Source: Bacillus sp. OV166 (GTDB lineage: Bacteria > Bacillota > Bacilli > Bacillales > Cytobacillaceae). Taken from it: a stretch of 64,000 nucleotides of DNA. The DNA lies in contig NZ_FXWM01000001.1 in assembly GCF_900177675.1 (NCBI RefSeq), positions 4,039,001-4,103,000 on the forward strand, in the 5' to 3' direction. Position 1 is the stretch's first letter. Each line of letters begins with the position of its first letter. Made by a program: the position numbers and the translations under genes. The notes beneath the pieces were generated by a model. The model was not told the DNA's origin and did no database searches. It saw nothing but the letters and a program-made list of their open reading frames with translations. Shown piece by piece: positions 51,512 through 60,631 of the stretch.

Positions 51512-52393
51512 TTATGATTTCCGACAAAATAGTCGTTCCTTCACCTGTTTACCTGTTTCTGTCGTTGCTAGACCTCCAAGCGCAGTTTCTCGAAGTGTCC
51601 GAGGCATATCTTTTCCGACCCTATACATCGCTTCAATTACTTCATCACACGGAATGCGGCTTTCAATCCCAGCAAGAGACATATCAGCCGCTGAAAATGC
51701 GATGGAGGTTCCAATCACATTTCGCTTTATGCAAGGCACTTCAACAAGACCTGCTACTGGATCACAAACTAAACCCAAGAGTGACTTCATGGCAATGGCG
51801 GTCGCATTCACTGCTTGCTGTGGCGTGCCCCCTTTTAACTCAACGATTGTTCCTGCGGCCATGGCTGTTGCGGATCCTACCTCTGCCTGGCAGCCTCCAG
51901 CCGCCCCCGAAATGAACGAACGGTTTGCAATGACAAACCCAAGCATACTTGCCGTAAACAACCCCATGACTAAATCTTTATAGGGTGTGCCATCATTTTT
52001 ATGAAGCGAAAACAATACACCAGGCAAAATACCGGCTGCCCCAGCAGTTGGAGTGGCCACAATAACCCCCATCCGTGCATTGCTTTCAGAAGTTGCCAAT
52101 GAAAAGCTCATTGCATTGCTTACATAACTACCTGACAGAGATTTACCTTGATGTACGTAATCATACATTTTCACGGCATCCCCGCCAGAAATTCCACTCG
52201 GTGCGGTTGAGGCATCTTTTATACCGCTATCAACGGCTTCTTTCATTTTGATCAATCGCTCTTCCATCATGCTAATAATGGTTTCTTGGTATCTTCCTGA
52301 TTTTTCTGTTTCCATCATCAACATGATTTCACCAATGGTTTTTTGTTCTCTTTCACAAGCTTCAATCAGCTCTTTCATGGACTGTATCTTCAT
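51512..52393 (-). CDS. sdaAA: L-serine dehydratase, alpha subunit
   Basis: A 293-residue catalytic chain of the iron-sulfur L-serine dehydratase, which turns serine into pyruvate and ammonia. Cluster cysteine candidates are in GLVCDPVAGLVEVPCIKRN and SRIPCDEV, plus one near the C terminus (LFCRKS). TPTAGAAGILPGVL (about residue 120) and GAAGGCQAEVGSATAMAAG (about 160) are typical. Its ATG overlaps the stop of sdaAB (TAATG). It lies inside the glycine riboswitch operon, downstream of glyA, which makes its substrate. Confidence 0.93.
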   Translation of the reverse strand: MKIQSMKELIEACEREQKTIGEIMLMMETEKSGRYQETIISMMEERLIKMKEAVDSGIKDASTAPSGISGGDAVKMYDYVHQGKSLSGSYVSNAMSFSLATSESNARMGVIVATPTAGAAGILPGVLFSLHKNDGTPYKDLVMGLFTASMLGFVIANRSFISGAAGGCQAEVGSATAMAAGTIVELKGGTPQQAVNATAIAMKSLLGLVCDPVAGLVEVPCIKRNVIGTSIAFSAADMSLAGIESRIPCDEVIEAMYRVGKDMPRTLRETALGGLATTETGKQVKERLFCRKS

Positions 52394-52905
52394 TAAATTG
52401 CCTCCATAAGTACTTTCCCTCTTGGTTGATAAGAACTAGCAAGGACTGTAAAGTCATCGCCTGCACTTAAACGAATATCTACCATCTTCTCGTTAATCAT
52501 AAAGATTTTTGATAAGCCTCCACCAAGTGATGCACCGCCAACCTTTACAACACGATCTTCGTGTTTCACTGTCACGATTGTTGTATTTGGGTGGTCATAG
52601 TAGTCACAGATATCTTCAAATTCGAAATTGTACTGCATGCCAACCTCTTTTGCCCACTCCAATGAATGTTTAATGCGTGTATCATCGGTATCCATCCCAA
52701 GCAATCCGCCAAGAAGTGCTTTATCTGTTCCATGTCCTTGATAAGTTTCAGCAAAGGAATCATAAAATACAATCTTGACCTCTTGTGGACAATCTCCTAA
52801 CAGTTCATAAATAAATTTCCCGATAGATACGACACCTGCTGTATGAGAACTCGACGGTCCCACCATAATCGGGCCAATAATGTCAAAACAACTCTGAAAT
52901 TCCAT
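52393..52905 (-). CDS. sdaAB: L-serine dehydratase, beta subunit lacking the ACT domain
   Basis: The beta chain begins with the family motif SCFDIIGPIMVGPSSSHTAGVVSIGK and keeps FAETYQGHGTDKALLGGLLGMDTDD and HPNTTIVTVKH. It ends after about 170 residues, whereas B. subtilis SdaAB has 220 with a C-terminal ACT domain that binds serine. Here the chain stops about where ACT would begin, and the stop overlaps the next start cleanly, so this is a compact form, not a visible frameshift. The ATG at 52905 is 7 nt after AAGGGG; another ATG two codons earlier is closer. Confidence 0.88.
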   Translation of the reverse strand: MEFQSCFDIIGPIMVGPSSSHTAGVVSIGKFIYELLGDCPQEVKIVFYDSFAETYQGHGTDKALLGGLLGMDTDDTRIKHSLEWAKEVGMQYNFEFEDICDYYDHPNTTIVTVKHEDRVVKVGGASLGGGLSKIFMINEKMVDIRLSAGDDFTVLASSYQPRGKVLMEAI

Positions 52906-52920
52906 CCTCATACCCCTTTC

Positions 52921-54171
52921 TTATACTGTGATTGCCTGTTGAAATAACGGATAGACTCCACAAATTGCTTTGGTTGTTTCTTTTGCTTTCTCAAGTACGA
53001 CTTTGTCCCCTTTGCTCTTCAAAACATCAGCGATAACTTGCCCGATTTTCACCATATCATCCTGTTTCATACCTCGTGTCGTTAAAGCCGCTGTTCCCAT
53101 GCGAATACCGCTCGTTACAAAAGGCTTTTGTGGATCAAATGGAATGGTATTTTTATTTACAGTAATGCCTGCTTCTTCTAATAATTTTTCTGCTTCTTTT
53201 CCAGTTAAATTCCACGGACGTAAATCTAAAAGGACGATATGATTATCCGTTCCACCAGAAACAAGGGCTGCACCTTCATTTTTTAATGTTTTGCCTAGTG
53301 TGTCGGCATTTAGAATGATTTGTTTTGCATATTCCTTAAAGCTTGGCTGCAATGCTTCATTGAATGCAACCGCCTTAGCTGCAATAATATGCATTAGCGG
53401 GCCGCCTTGAATCCCTGGGAACACCGATTTATTAATGGCCTTTATCATCTCATCATCATTTGTTAAAATAATGCCGCCGCGCGGTCCTCTCAACGTTTTA
53501 TGGGTAGTGCTCGTTACAACATCTGCGTATGGAACCGGCGATGGATGAAGACCAGCTGCAACAAGTCCTGCAATATGCGCCATATCTACCATGAATTTTG
53601 CGCCAACTTGATCTGCAATTTGTCTAAACCGTGCAAAATCAATCGTTCTAGTGTAAGCACTTGTACCAGCAATGATCAATTTCGGTTTTTCTTTTTTCGC
53701 GATCGCTTCCAGTTCATCATAATCAATCAATTGAGTATCTTCTCTCACACCATAGGACACTACCTCAAACCATTTTCCTGAAACACTTACAGGACTTCCG
53801 TGCGTTAAGTGCCCGCCATGAGAGAGGTTCATCCCCATCACTTTATCACCAGGTTGAAGCAGTGCGAAAAATACAGCAAAATTTGCTTGTGCACCTGAGT
53901 GGGGCTGAACATTGGCATATTTAGCACCAAACAGCTGAGTTAGGCGGTCAATCGCTATTTGTTCTGCCACATCGACAAATTCACATCCGCCATAGTAACG
54001 CTTCCCTGGATAGCCTTCTGCATATTTGTTCGTCATTACACTTCCCATTGCTTCTAAAACATCTTGGCTTACGAAGTTTTCAGATGCGATCAACTCCAAT
54101 GTTTGATGCTGACGATGCTGCTCTTTCCTAATTGCTTCAAAAATAGTTGAATCATTTTGTTGTAAACTCAA
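52921..54171 (-). CDS. glyA: Serine hydroxymethyltransferase
   Basis: A 416-residue PLP enzyme interconverting glycine plus methylene-THF with serine. The PLP lysine is about K225 in VTSTTHKTLRGPRGG; ELIASENFVSQDVLEAMGSVMTNKYAEGYPGKRYYGG near the N terminus is diagnostic. The start is TTG, 7 nt after GGGGG. As first gene after a glycine riboswitch and before sdaAB-sdaAA-gcvT, it would run toward serine here. A separate housekeeping glyA near upp is usual in Bacillus, so this may be a second, catabolic copy. Confidence 0.94.
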   Translation of the reverse strand: MSLQQNDSTIFEAIRKEQHRQHQTLELIASENFVSQDVLEAMGSVMTNKYAEGYPGKRYYGGCEFVDVAEQIAIDRLTQLFGAKYANVQPHSGAQANFAVFFALLQPGDKVMGMNLSHGGHLTHGSPVSVSGKWFEVVSYGVREDTQLIDYDELEAIAKKEKPKLIIAGTSAYTRTIDFARFRQIADQVGAKFMVDMAHIAGLVAAGLHPSPVPYADVVTSTTHKTLRGPRGGIILTNDDEMIKAINKSVFPGIQGGPLMHIIAAKAVAFNEALQPSFKEYAKQIILNADTLGKTLKNEGAALVSGGTDNHIVLLDLRPWNLTGKEAEKLLEEAGITVNKNTIPFDPQKPFVTSGIRMGTAALTTRGMKQDDMVKIGQVIADVLKSKGDKVVLEKAKETTKAICGVYPLFQQAITV

Positions 54172-54284
54172 ACCGTTTCCCCCTTGATTCGTTGTATTAG
54201 CTACCTCTATCAGTGTTTAACCTCGGATTTTATCTGTTTATTCCCAAGATAAAATCTGAAGCGAAACCATACTTTTTTGCACGC

Positions 54285-54512
54285 AAAAAAGGACAGAAAA
54301 GGGTAGCACATGGCTTTCTTCTACCCTTCTCTGTCCTTTTACCTGAGAGTTTAAGTTCGATTAAGAACCTTCCCCTTTGGTGGCGTAAACTGTATACGCG
54401 CTCTCCAGAGTTGCGTCCAATTGTGGTTCCATCTACCTGAGAGATTTGTTCCAAGGGTCTTTTTGGAACTTGCTCCTTCGGTGGCGTGTAAACTTGCACT
54501 CTCCCACAACCA
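54285..54512 (-). promoter_or_regulatory. Tandem glycine riboswitch before glyA
   Basis: On the minus strand two glycine aptamers follow each other: the first starts GGGAGAGTGCAAG (about 54512) and ends CTCTCAGGTAGATGG, the second starts GGAGAGCGCG and ends CTCTCAGGTAAAAGGACAG (54341). Both carry the CGCCACCRAAGGRG core. The expression platform is a terminator (GGACAGAGAAGGGTAG pairing with CTACCCTTTTCTGTCC, then T6). Glycine binding to this class usually opens transcription of gcv operons. It controls the glyA-sda-gcv operon starting at 54171. Confidence 0.93.
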
Positions 54513-54628
54513 TCTTCCGCTTATTTATTTTTATTATTTTCAGAATAATAGTTAATGGAATCTAAGTCAAGCTTTTTTGAAAGCGGAAACATTATTTATT
54601 AATAAAAGTCATTTTTTTGGGTTGCCAC

Positions 54629-56017
54629 TTAATTTTCTGCTACTTGTTGTTGATTCTCCTGATCCGCATAATCCGCCTTCTTTGTCAACATCTTATAAAT
54701 CGCAATCAGCATGATAAACCAAACAGGTGTTACGAACAAGGCAACACGAGTGTCTTCCGCAAGTGCAAGTACGACAAGGACGAACGCTAGGAAGACAAGG
54801 ATTAAGTAATTGGAAAATGGATAAAGCGGCAATTTAAATTTGTTCACTTTTGCAAGATCTGGTCTGGTTTTGCGGTATTTCAAATGACTGACGACAGTAA
54901 TACCCCAAATAAAGATGAAACATACTGTAGAAATACTTGTAATCAGCGTAAATACTCCTTCTGGCATTACATAGTTCAACACAACGGCAATTAAAATAAC
55001 AACAGTGGAAAAGAACAATGCATTGGAAGGTACCTGACGAGAAGTAAGTTTTGCAAATGGTACAGGTGCATTTTTATCTCTGGCAAGTGAGTATACCATC
55101 CGGCTTGTACTGAAAATGGCGCTGTTACATGCCGAAGCTGCAGATGTTAGAACGACAAAATTGACGATACCAGCAGCTGCAGCGATACCAACCGCCACGA
55201 ATACTTGAACGAATGGGCTTTTCTCTGGATTGATGGCGTTCCACGGATAAATACTCATTATGACAATAAGGGCGCCAATGTAGAAAATTAATACCCGAAT
55301 AGGGATATTATTGATTGCTTTTGGGATAACTTTTTCCGGGTCTTCTGTTTCACCTGCAGTTAGTCCTACAAGTTCAATGCCAACAAACGCAAACACCACC
55401 ATCTGGAATGAGAGGATAAAGCCATTTATCCCATTTGGGAACATGCCGCCGTGACTCCATAGATTCGTGAAACTGGATGCGCCTGAATTTGTGGAAAAGC
55501 CTTTAATAATCATGAAAATTCCGACAACAATTAATGCAAGAATCGCAATAACTTTAATTAAGGCGAACCAGAATTCCATTTCGCCAAAAAGCTTTACGGT
55601 TGCAAGGTTCATAACGAGCAAAACGACTAGTGCAATTAATCCTGGCATCCACTGTGGTACACTTGGAAACCAAAACTGAGTATAGAGACCAACTGCTGTT
55701 AAATCCGCCATTGCAATTGAAATCCAGCAAAACCAGTAGGTCCAGCCTGTAATAAATGCTGCCATATTACCTAAATAGTCTCTTACAAAGTCAACAAAAG
55801 AATGGTATTTCAAATTGGATAAAAGCAGTTCTCCAAGGGCGCGCATGATTAAAAAGCAAATGACCCCTGTAATCAAGTAGGCAAATAAAATCGATGGACC
55901 TGCTAAATGAATAGATTTACCTGCTCCAAGAAATAATCCTGTTCCGATAGCCCCGCCAATAGCGATAAGTTGAACGTGCCTGTTTTTTAATCCTCTTGAC
56001 AATGTTTGTTCCTGCAT
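54629..56017 (-). CDS. AAT-family amino-acid permease, probable glycine/serine/alanine uptake (CycA-like)
   Basis: A 462-residue APC permease with about 12 helices. It begins with the amino acid transporter signature (RGLKNRHVQLIAIGGAIGTGLFLGAGKSI). The middle part (FGEMEFWFALIKV, FVGIELVGLTAGETEDPEKVIPKAIN, NFVVLTSAASACNSAIFSTSRM) reads much like E. coli CycA, the D-serine/D-alanine/glycine carrier, and B. subtilis AapA. A tandem glycine riboswitch lies about 250 nt upstream, so glycine uptake is the likely role. The riboswitch operon starting at 54171 lies directly downstream but has its own control. Confidence 0.87.
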   Translation of the reverse strand: MQEQTLSRGLKNRHVQLIAIGGAIGTGLFLGAGKSIHLAGPSILFAYLITGVICFLIMRALGELLLSNLKYHSFVDFVRDYLGNMAAFITGWTYWFCWISIAMADLTAVGLYTQFWFPSVPQWMPGLIALVVLLVMNLATVKLFGEMEFWFALIKVIAILALIVVGIFMIIKGFSTNSGASSFTNLWSHGGMFPNGINGFILSFQMVVFAFVGIELVGLTAGETEDPEKVIPKAINNIPIRVLIFYIGALIVIMSIYPWNAINPEKSPFVQVFVAVGIAAAAGIVNFVVLTSAASACNSAIFSTSRMVYSLARDKNAPVPFAKLTSRQVPSNALFFSTVVILIAVVLNYVMPEGVFTLITSISTVCFIFIWGITVVSHLKYRKTRPDLAKVNKFKLPLYPFSNYLILVFLAFVLVVLALAEDTRVALFVTPVWFIMLIAIYKMLTKKADYADQENQQQVAEN

Positions 56018-56263
56018 ATGAATTCCCTCTCTCTACTTTTCAAGGATGTTTGCAATTTTTTGATGGCTTTAAATAATATGTAAAATCAATAATTGCAAAT
56101 TGATCCCAATGAAAGTTTAATATTTATTTAGTCAATTAGGCATAAATAAGCGCTTACATTTTTCTAAAAAATATATATTCAACAGGACAATCATGATGCG
56201 CCTCTCCAATTATTAGTTTTGTCTTTAACTCCTCCTTTTTTGTTTCTTACTATTTTTCTCCAC

Positions 56264-56465
56264 AAAAAAAGGACAGAGAAAAATAGGCGTTCCCCATTTT
56301 CCTCTGTCCTTTTACCTGAGAGTATAACTCCTTTGGTGGCACATGGCGCTCTCCAGAGACGCGTCCTATTGTGGTCCTTTTACCTGAGAGATTGAGCCCA
56401 ATTTTTGGGACTTGCTCCTTCGGTGCTAAACAATGCGTTTAGTCTCTCCCACAATACTCATCCGC
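56264..56465 (-). promoter_or_regulatory. Second tandem glycine riboswitch, before the permease
   Basis: The minus strand again shows two aptamers: GTGGGAGAGACTAAAC to CTCTCAGGTAAAAGGACC and CTGGAGAGCGCCATG to CTCTCAGGTAAAAGGACAG, with GCACCGAAGGAGCAAG and GCCACCAAAGGAG cores. The terminator AAAGGACAGAG...CTCTGTCCTTT with T7 follows (56264-56313). A leader of about 250 nt with nothing else visible separates it from the permease ATG. The layout mirrors the riboswitch before glyA. Confidence 0.92.
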
Positions 56466-56809
56466 AATTATTAATATAATTAAATCCTAATCTATCGAAA
56501 GCATGATGTCAAATGAATTTTCTGAATTTAAATATTATTATAATTTTTTAGAAATATAGAGGGCATTGTTATCAGACACTTGTTGATGCTTTTTTTGAAA
56601 ATAGTTTCATTCTATTTCTCCCCCGATTTCCTATTAAATACTTACAAAAAAGTGTAAAACTAGTTAAATCTTAAACGTATCATTTTAGGTGAATTTGTAT
56701 TTTTTAAGATTTAAAACATTCAGATATATATACCCATAGCTAAAGTCCTAGCTTTAAAACATATAAGAACGCAAAATTGATATAAATTAAGCGCAAACTT
56801 AAATCAATC
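56466..56809. other. AT-rich gap upstream of the second riboswitch
   Basis: This stretch holds no ORF with a ribosome binding site. It must contain the promoter for the permease riboswitch transcript; I do not see a convincing -35/-10 pair. A weak inverted repeat around GCTAAAGTCCTAGCTTTA near 56741-56758 is of unknown meaning. Confidence 0.3.
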
Positions 56810-56841
56810 AAAAAAAAAAAGCCAAAAACTAGATTCTTGGC
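56810..56841 (-). terminator. Terminator after yesN-like gene
   Basis: On the minus strand GCCAA and TTGGC close a short stem followed by eleven T residues. It lies 10 nt past the response regulator stop and ends the TRAP/two-component operon. Confidence 0.7.
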
Positions 56842-56851
56842 CCGTCGACCT

Positions 56852-57619
56852 TTATGGAGTTTTTTCCGGTACCTTTACAAGCGCTGATTTTCGAAACTCT
56901 GATGGTGAAAAGCCTGTAAGCCTCTTAAAGTTGTTACTAAAATAAGCTAAATCCGAGTATCCCACTCTCTCAGCAATCTCAGCTAATCGTAAGGTTGTAT
57001 TCAGTAATAAACGTTTGCTTTCCTCAATTCGCAGCTCGGTAATAAAATCGACAAACTTTTTGTTCAGCTGTTGTTTGAATAATTGACTAAGATAACTAGG
57101 ATTCATATGGACAGATTCTGCCGCATCTTTCAGTGTAATGTGGTCTAATGGTGTTTTTTCTAAATACTGCAAAACCTTTTCGATCGTTGAGGAAGGAAGA
57201 TTTTCATCCTCATTTTTTTGAGTATTCCTTTTTGTCTCTTCTTTTGATTTCATTTCTAGCCACTTTTCAAGGCAATCTTTTAACTCGGTTTCCTCTACTG
57301 GTTTTAGAAGATAATCGGTTACCCCGGTTCGAATCGCATGTTGAACAAATTGAAACTCGTCATGAACACTGATCACAATGACATCCTGTTTCTTCTTCAA
57401 TTGACTCAATTCTTTTACTAACGATAGCCCGTCCATTATCGGCATTCGAATATCCGTTAACACTAGATCTGCATCATTATGCTTAATCCAGTCGAGCGCT
57501 TCTAACCCGTTTTCACATTCGTGGACCACTTGCAAAGGAAGCTTCAACTTGTTTATCGTCCACTTAAGAGCTGTTCGAACCCATCTCTCATCATCAACCA
57601 ACAAGATATTTTTCTTCAT
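56852..57619 (-). CDS. YesN-type response regulator with AraC DNA-binding domain
   Basis: A 255-residue regulator. The receiver domain (residues 1-120) has acidic residues DDE at 9-11 and the phosphorylated Asp56 in LTDIRMP, then Thr/Lys sites in ISVHDE and LLKPVEE. The C-terminal AraC domain (about 150-250) has two HTH units: ITLKDAAESVHMNPSYLSQLFKQQL and RLAEIAERVGYSDLAYFSNNFKRLTGFSPSEFR. It overlaps the kinase gene by 4 nt (ATGA). It probably activates the TRAP operon in which it lies. Confidence 0.92.
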   Translation of the reverse strand: MKKNILLVDDERWVRTALKWTINKLKLPLQVVHECENGLEALDWIKHNDADLVLTDIRMPIMDGLSLVKELSQLKKKQDVIVISVHDEFQFVQHAIRTGVTDYLLKPVEETELKDCLEKWLEMKSKEETKRNTQKNEDENLPSSTIEKVLQYLEKTPLDHITLKDAAESVHMNPSYLSQLFKQQLNKKFVDFITELRIEESKRLLLNTTLRLAEIAERVGYSDLAYFSNNFKRLTGFSPSEFRKSALVKVPEKTP

Positions 57620-59454
57620 ACTCTCTCCTCCTCCACATGATGATCTAGTATCGGTAAATGGATCAATACCTCAGTCCCTGAACCCTGTTCACTTTGAATG
57701 GTTATTCCATACTCAGGTCCAAACAAATAATGAATTCTTTGATGAACATTTACGATTCCTATATTTTTCCCATCACTAGTGGCCGTTTTTAAGTCCATTC
57801 TTTTCTTGATTTCTTCTAAAATATGATCCTTTATTCCTTCACCAGTATCGGAAATGCGAATAACAACGGAAGATTCAGAATGACGGAAAGCTGATATCAC
57901 AATTTTTAATTTTCTAGTATTAGGACCAAAACCATGAACAAAACAATTCTCAACCAACGGCTGGAGGGAAAATTTTACCATTTCCAGTTCCATTACCCAT
58001 TGAGGAATATCAAACATGTACTCAAAACGGTCCTCAAAGCGAAACTTTTGAATCTGCAGATACATTTCACAAAAATTCACTTCTTCTCTAAAACTCACGG
58101 TAGATGAATGATTATTTAGATTATACCGAAGTAGTTTTCCAAGTGAGAAAGACATGGTTGCAATATTTTCCTGATTTTCTTCCAATGCCATACCCCTTAT
58201 AGTTTCAAGAGAATTGTATAAAAAGTGGGGATTCATTTGTGATTGCAGCATTTTTAATTCCACTTCTTTTTGTTTAAGTGACATTTCTGCTTCCTTTAAC
58301 TTAGAGACGTATACTTCTTCAAGTAGATTGGATAGTTTCTCAACTGTATTATTAAAACCAGCAGTCAATTGTCCGATTTCATCATTAGAATCCACTCGGA
58401 CTCTGCCATCTAATTTTCCAATTTCAACTTCCTTCATAAAATGTTGCAGACGACGGATGGGCCGAATGATGCTTGTGGCGAATCCGAACCCGATCAAATA
58501 GGCAATGATCAAAGAGACAAGAATGGTTAAGGATATGGCTTTTTCAATTTGAACGATTCCCCCCGTCAAATCTCGGTATGGGACTGCCGATAGAAACCTC
58601 CAGCCGAGGTTTCGAGAGAAAGTATAGGTAACAAAATCTCTCCGTTCATTTTCTAAAATTTCCGTGCTGCTTCCTTCTGTTTTCAGGTTTGAAAGTTGTT
58701 TGAATTCAACCCTTTTCCCGAGTTTTGAGTAGTCAGGATGGTAAATATAATGCCCGTTCGCATCTAAAATGGAAAAATAGCCATTTTTACTGATTGTTAC
58801 CTTGTTAGAGATTTCTTCAATTCTTCTGAAATTGATATCAATAATAAGCATGCCTACAGGTAAGAGAGTCTGGGGATTATAAAGTCTCCTTACTAGTGAA
58901 ATGACAGGCTGTTCCTTATTTTCTAATTTTAACTTTCTCATAACTAACATACTCATCCCATTAAGTGGGACTGACGAATACCAATATTCCTCTTTCATTT
59001 TCGCAGCAGGATAGAAATTTCTATTTCCAAGAGTATCAATAACCTGATTGTTATTAAGTAGTATAGTGATATTTGTTATATCTGCTCTTGAGTATTCTGC
59101 TTCTTTAAGGGTGTTACGAGTTGGTTCAATAAATTGATCTCTATTTTCTGACGTTTTCAATTTCAAAAGGCTCGATAATTCAGGAGAGTTGATAATTTTT
59201 AGACTGGTAATCTCAAAATCTTGTAAATAATATTCGATATGTGTCTCTACTTGATCAATTACTTGGCTGCTCGATTGTCTAAGTACATTTTCAAGTTCAA
59301 CCGATGATCGATTGTATGAAATAACTCCAACTGAAATGACTGGAAAAATAACCAGAAAACTGGAGAAAACGCAGAGCTTTATCATCAGTGATTGATTTTT
59401 TAAGAGGATGTATCGTTCAAGGAATTCTGCGATTTTTCTCCACCACTTCATCAT
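57616..59454 (-). CDS. YesM-type sensor histidine kinase
   Basis: A 612-residue membrane kinase: helix 1 about residues 24-46, an extracellular sensor of the dCache kind (47-305), helix 2 about 307-328, HAMP (329-382), then a His_kinase domain with phospho-His410 in QSQMNPHFLYNSLETIRG and a HATPase with QPLVENCFVHGFG and DTGEGIKDH. YesM kinases usually sense carbohydrates or their binding proteins. It lies 98 nt after dctP in the same direction, so the ligand may be the TRAP substrate or its DctP complex. Confidence 0.92.
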   Translation of the reverse strand: MMKWWRKIAEFLERYILLKNQSLMIKLCVFSSFLVIFPVISVGVISYNRSSVELENVLRQSSSQVIDQVETHIEYYLQDFEITSLKIINSPELSSLLKLKTSENRDQFIEPTRNTLKEAEYSRADITNITILLNNNQVIDTLGNRNFYPAAKMKEEYWYSSVPLNGMSMLVMRKLKLENKEQPVISLVRRLYNPQTLLPVGMLIIDINFRRIEEISNKVTISKNGYFSILDANGHYIYHPDYSKLGKRVEFKQLSNLKTEGSSTEILENERRDFVTYTFSRNLGWRFLSAVPYRDLTGGIVQIEKAISLTILVSLIIAYLIGFGFATSIIRPIRRLQHFMKEVEIGKLDGRVRVDSNDEIGQLTAGFNNTVEKLSNLLEEVYVSKLKEAEMSLKQKEVELKMLQSQMNPHFLYNSLETIRGMALEENQENIATMSFSLGKLLRYNLNNHSSTVSFREEVNFCEMYLQIQKFRFEDRFEYMFDIPQWVMELEMVKFSLQPLVENCFVHGFGPNTRKLKIVISAFRHSESSVVIRISDTGEGIKDHILEEIKKRMDLKTATSDGKNIGIVNVHQRIHYLFGPEYGITIQSEQGSGTEVLIHLPILDHHVEEERV

Positions 59455-59552
59455 TGTTGTTATTCATTCCTATCTTTAGTGATTTTTTAAACAGAAAAGA
59501 CCTAGCTGGTAAATGGATATATTCACCAACTAGGCTTACTGCCAGCTATAGA

Positions 59553-60578
59553 TTATGGACGTGCTTTTTCAATGGCATCCATTACCTCTTTATAATCTTT
59601 TGAATATTTATCAACCATGGATTTAACAGCGTCTTTCCAAGGTGTAATATCATCAACCTCAGTGAAGGTAACTCCTGCCTCTTTCAGTTTCTTAGTAGAA
59701 CGCTCTTCCCACTTATCCCATTCTTCTCTTTGAGCTTGAACGGAATCAAGTGCTGCTTGTTTCACAATTTTTTGGTCTTTTTCTGAAAGCTTATCCCATG
59801 CTGCTTTACTAATAAGCAGGACTTCAGGGATCCGTTGATGATGGTCTAAAATAAAGTTTTTCGCTTCTTGATAATGATTAGAAGAGTCTAAGCTTGGGAT
59901 GTTATTTTCTGCACCATCAATGATTCCTGTTTGCAGCGCACTGAATACTTCGCCATATGGCATTGGTGTCGCACTTGCCCCAAGAGCTGCCATGAAATCA
60001 ATATTGATTTTACTCTGCTGCACACGGATTTTTTGCCCTTTTAAGTCCTTTACACCTTTTAGTGGTTTAGTAGAATAAAAACTACGTGACCCAGAATCAA
60101 AATAAGCAAGCCCTTTCATTTTTGACTGCTCTAAACCATCTAACAATTTTGTACCCATTTCACCGTTAAGAAAATTCCATAAGTGTTCTTCGCTTTCGAA
60201 TACATATGGGAGTCCTAGTGCAGTGAACTGATCATTGAACTCGGCAAGTGGACTAGAATTGATTCTTGTGAACTCAATTGCTCCAAGCTGAACCTGTTCC
60301 AACACGGATTTTTCATCCCCTAATTGGGCAGATGGAAATACCTCAATTTTAATTCGGCCATCTGTTCTTTCATCAACCAATTCGGCAAACTTTTTGTCTC
60401 CAACAACAGTTGGATAATCTGGCGGCTGATTATCTGCCAACCGGAACGTATATTTAGGTTCCTCAGCTTTCGAACCCCCATCTTTTGTACCCGTCGTTGC
60501 TTCTTTCCCACAGGCAGCTAGGATGCTACCCATTAAAAGCGTTGCTGCAAGAATTCCTGTAATCTTTTTTTTCTTCAT
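59553..60578 (-). CDS. dctP: TRAP transporter substrate-binding lipoprotein DctP
   Basis: A 341-residue extracellular binding protein. The N-terminal MKKKKITGILAATLLMGSIL runs into a lipobox with Cys23 (LAACGK), so it is a membrane-anchored lipoprotein. YTFRLADNQPPDYPTVVGDKKFAELVDERTDGRIKIEVFPSAQLGDE is a typical DctP N-terminal domain, and LKGQKIRVQQSKINIDFMAALGA supplies the carboxylate-binding Arg region. The substrate is an organic acid, perhaps a sugar acid or dicarboxylate. It is encoded after its membrane subunits DctQ and DctM. Confidence 0.93.
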   Translation of the reverse strand: MKKKKITGILAATLLMGSILAACGKEATTGTKDGGSKAEEPKYTFRLADNQPPDYPTVVGDKKFAELVDERTDGRIKIEVFPSAQLGDEKSVLEQVQLGAIEFTRINSSPLAEFNDQFTALGLPYVFESEEHLWNFLNGEMGTKLLDGLEQSKMKGLAYFDSGSRSFYSTKPLKGVKDLKGQKIRVQQSKINIDFMAALGASATPMPYGEVFSALQTGIIDGAENNIPSLDSSNHYQEAKNFILDHHQRIPEVLLISKAAWDKLSEKDQKIVKQAALDSVQAQREEWDKWEERSTKKLKEAGVTFTEVDDITPWKDAVKSMVDKYSKDYKEVMDAIEKARP

Positions 60579-60631
60579 TCTTGTAACCCTCCCTTAAAAA
60601 TTATATTTTTTTATTTTCACCTTTCCTTCGG

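Noticed and set aside
51463..51983. 150- and 109-residue plus-strand ORFs
   Set aside because: Shadows of sdaAA and gcvT on the other strand.
52393..52911. Frameshift removing the ACT domain of SdaAB
   Set aside because: The stop overlaps the sdaAA start directly and there is no room for hidden ACT coding sequence, so truncation is clean.
54230..54499. 89-residue minus-strand ORF
   Set aside because: It is a chance reading of the glycine riboswitch and its terminator.
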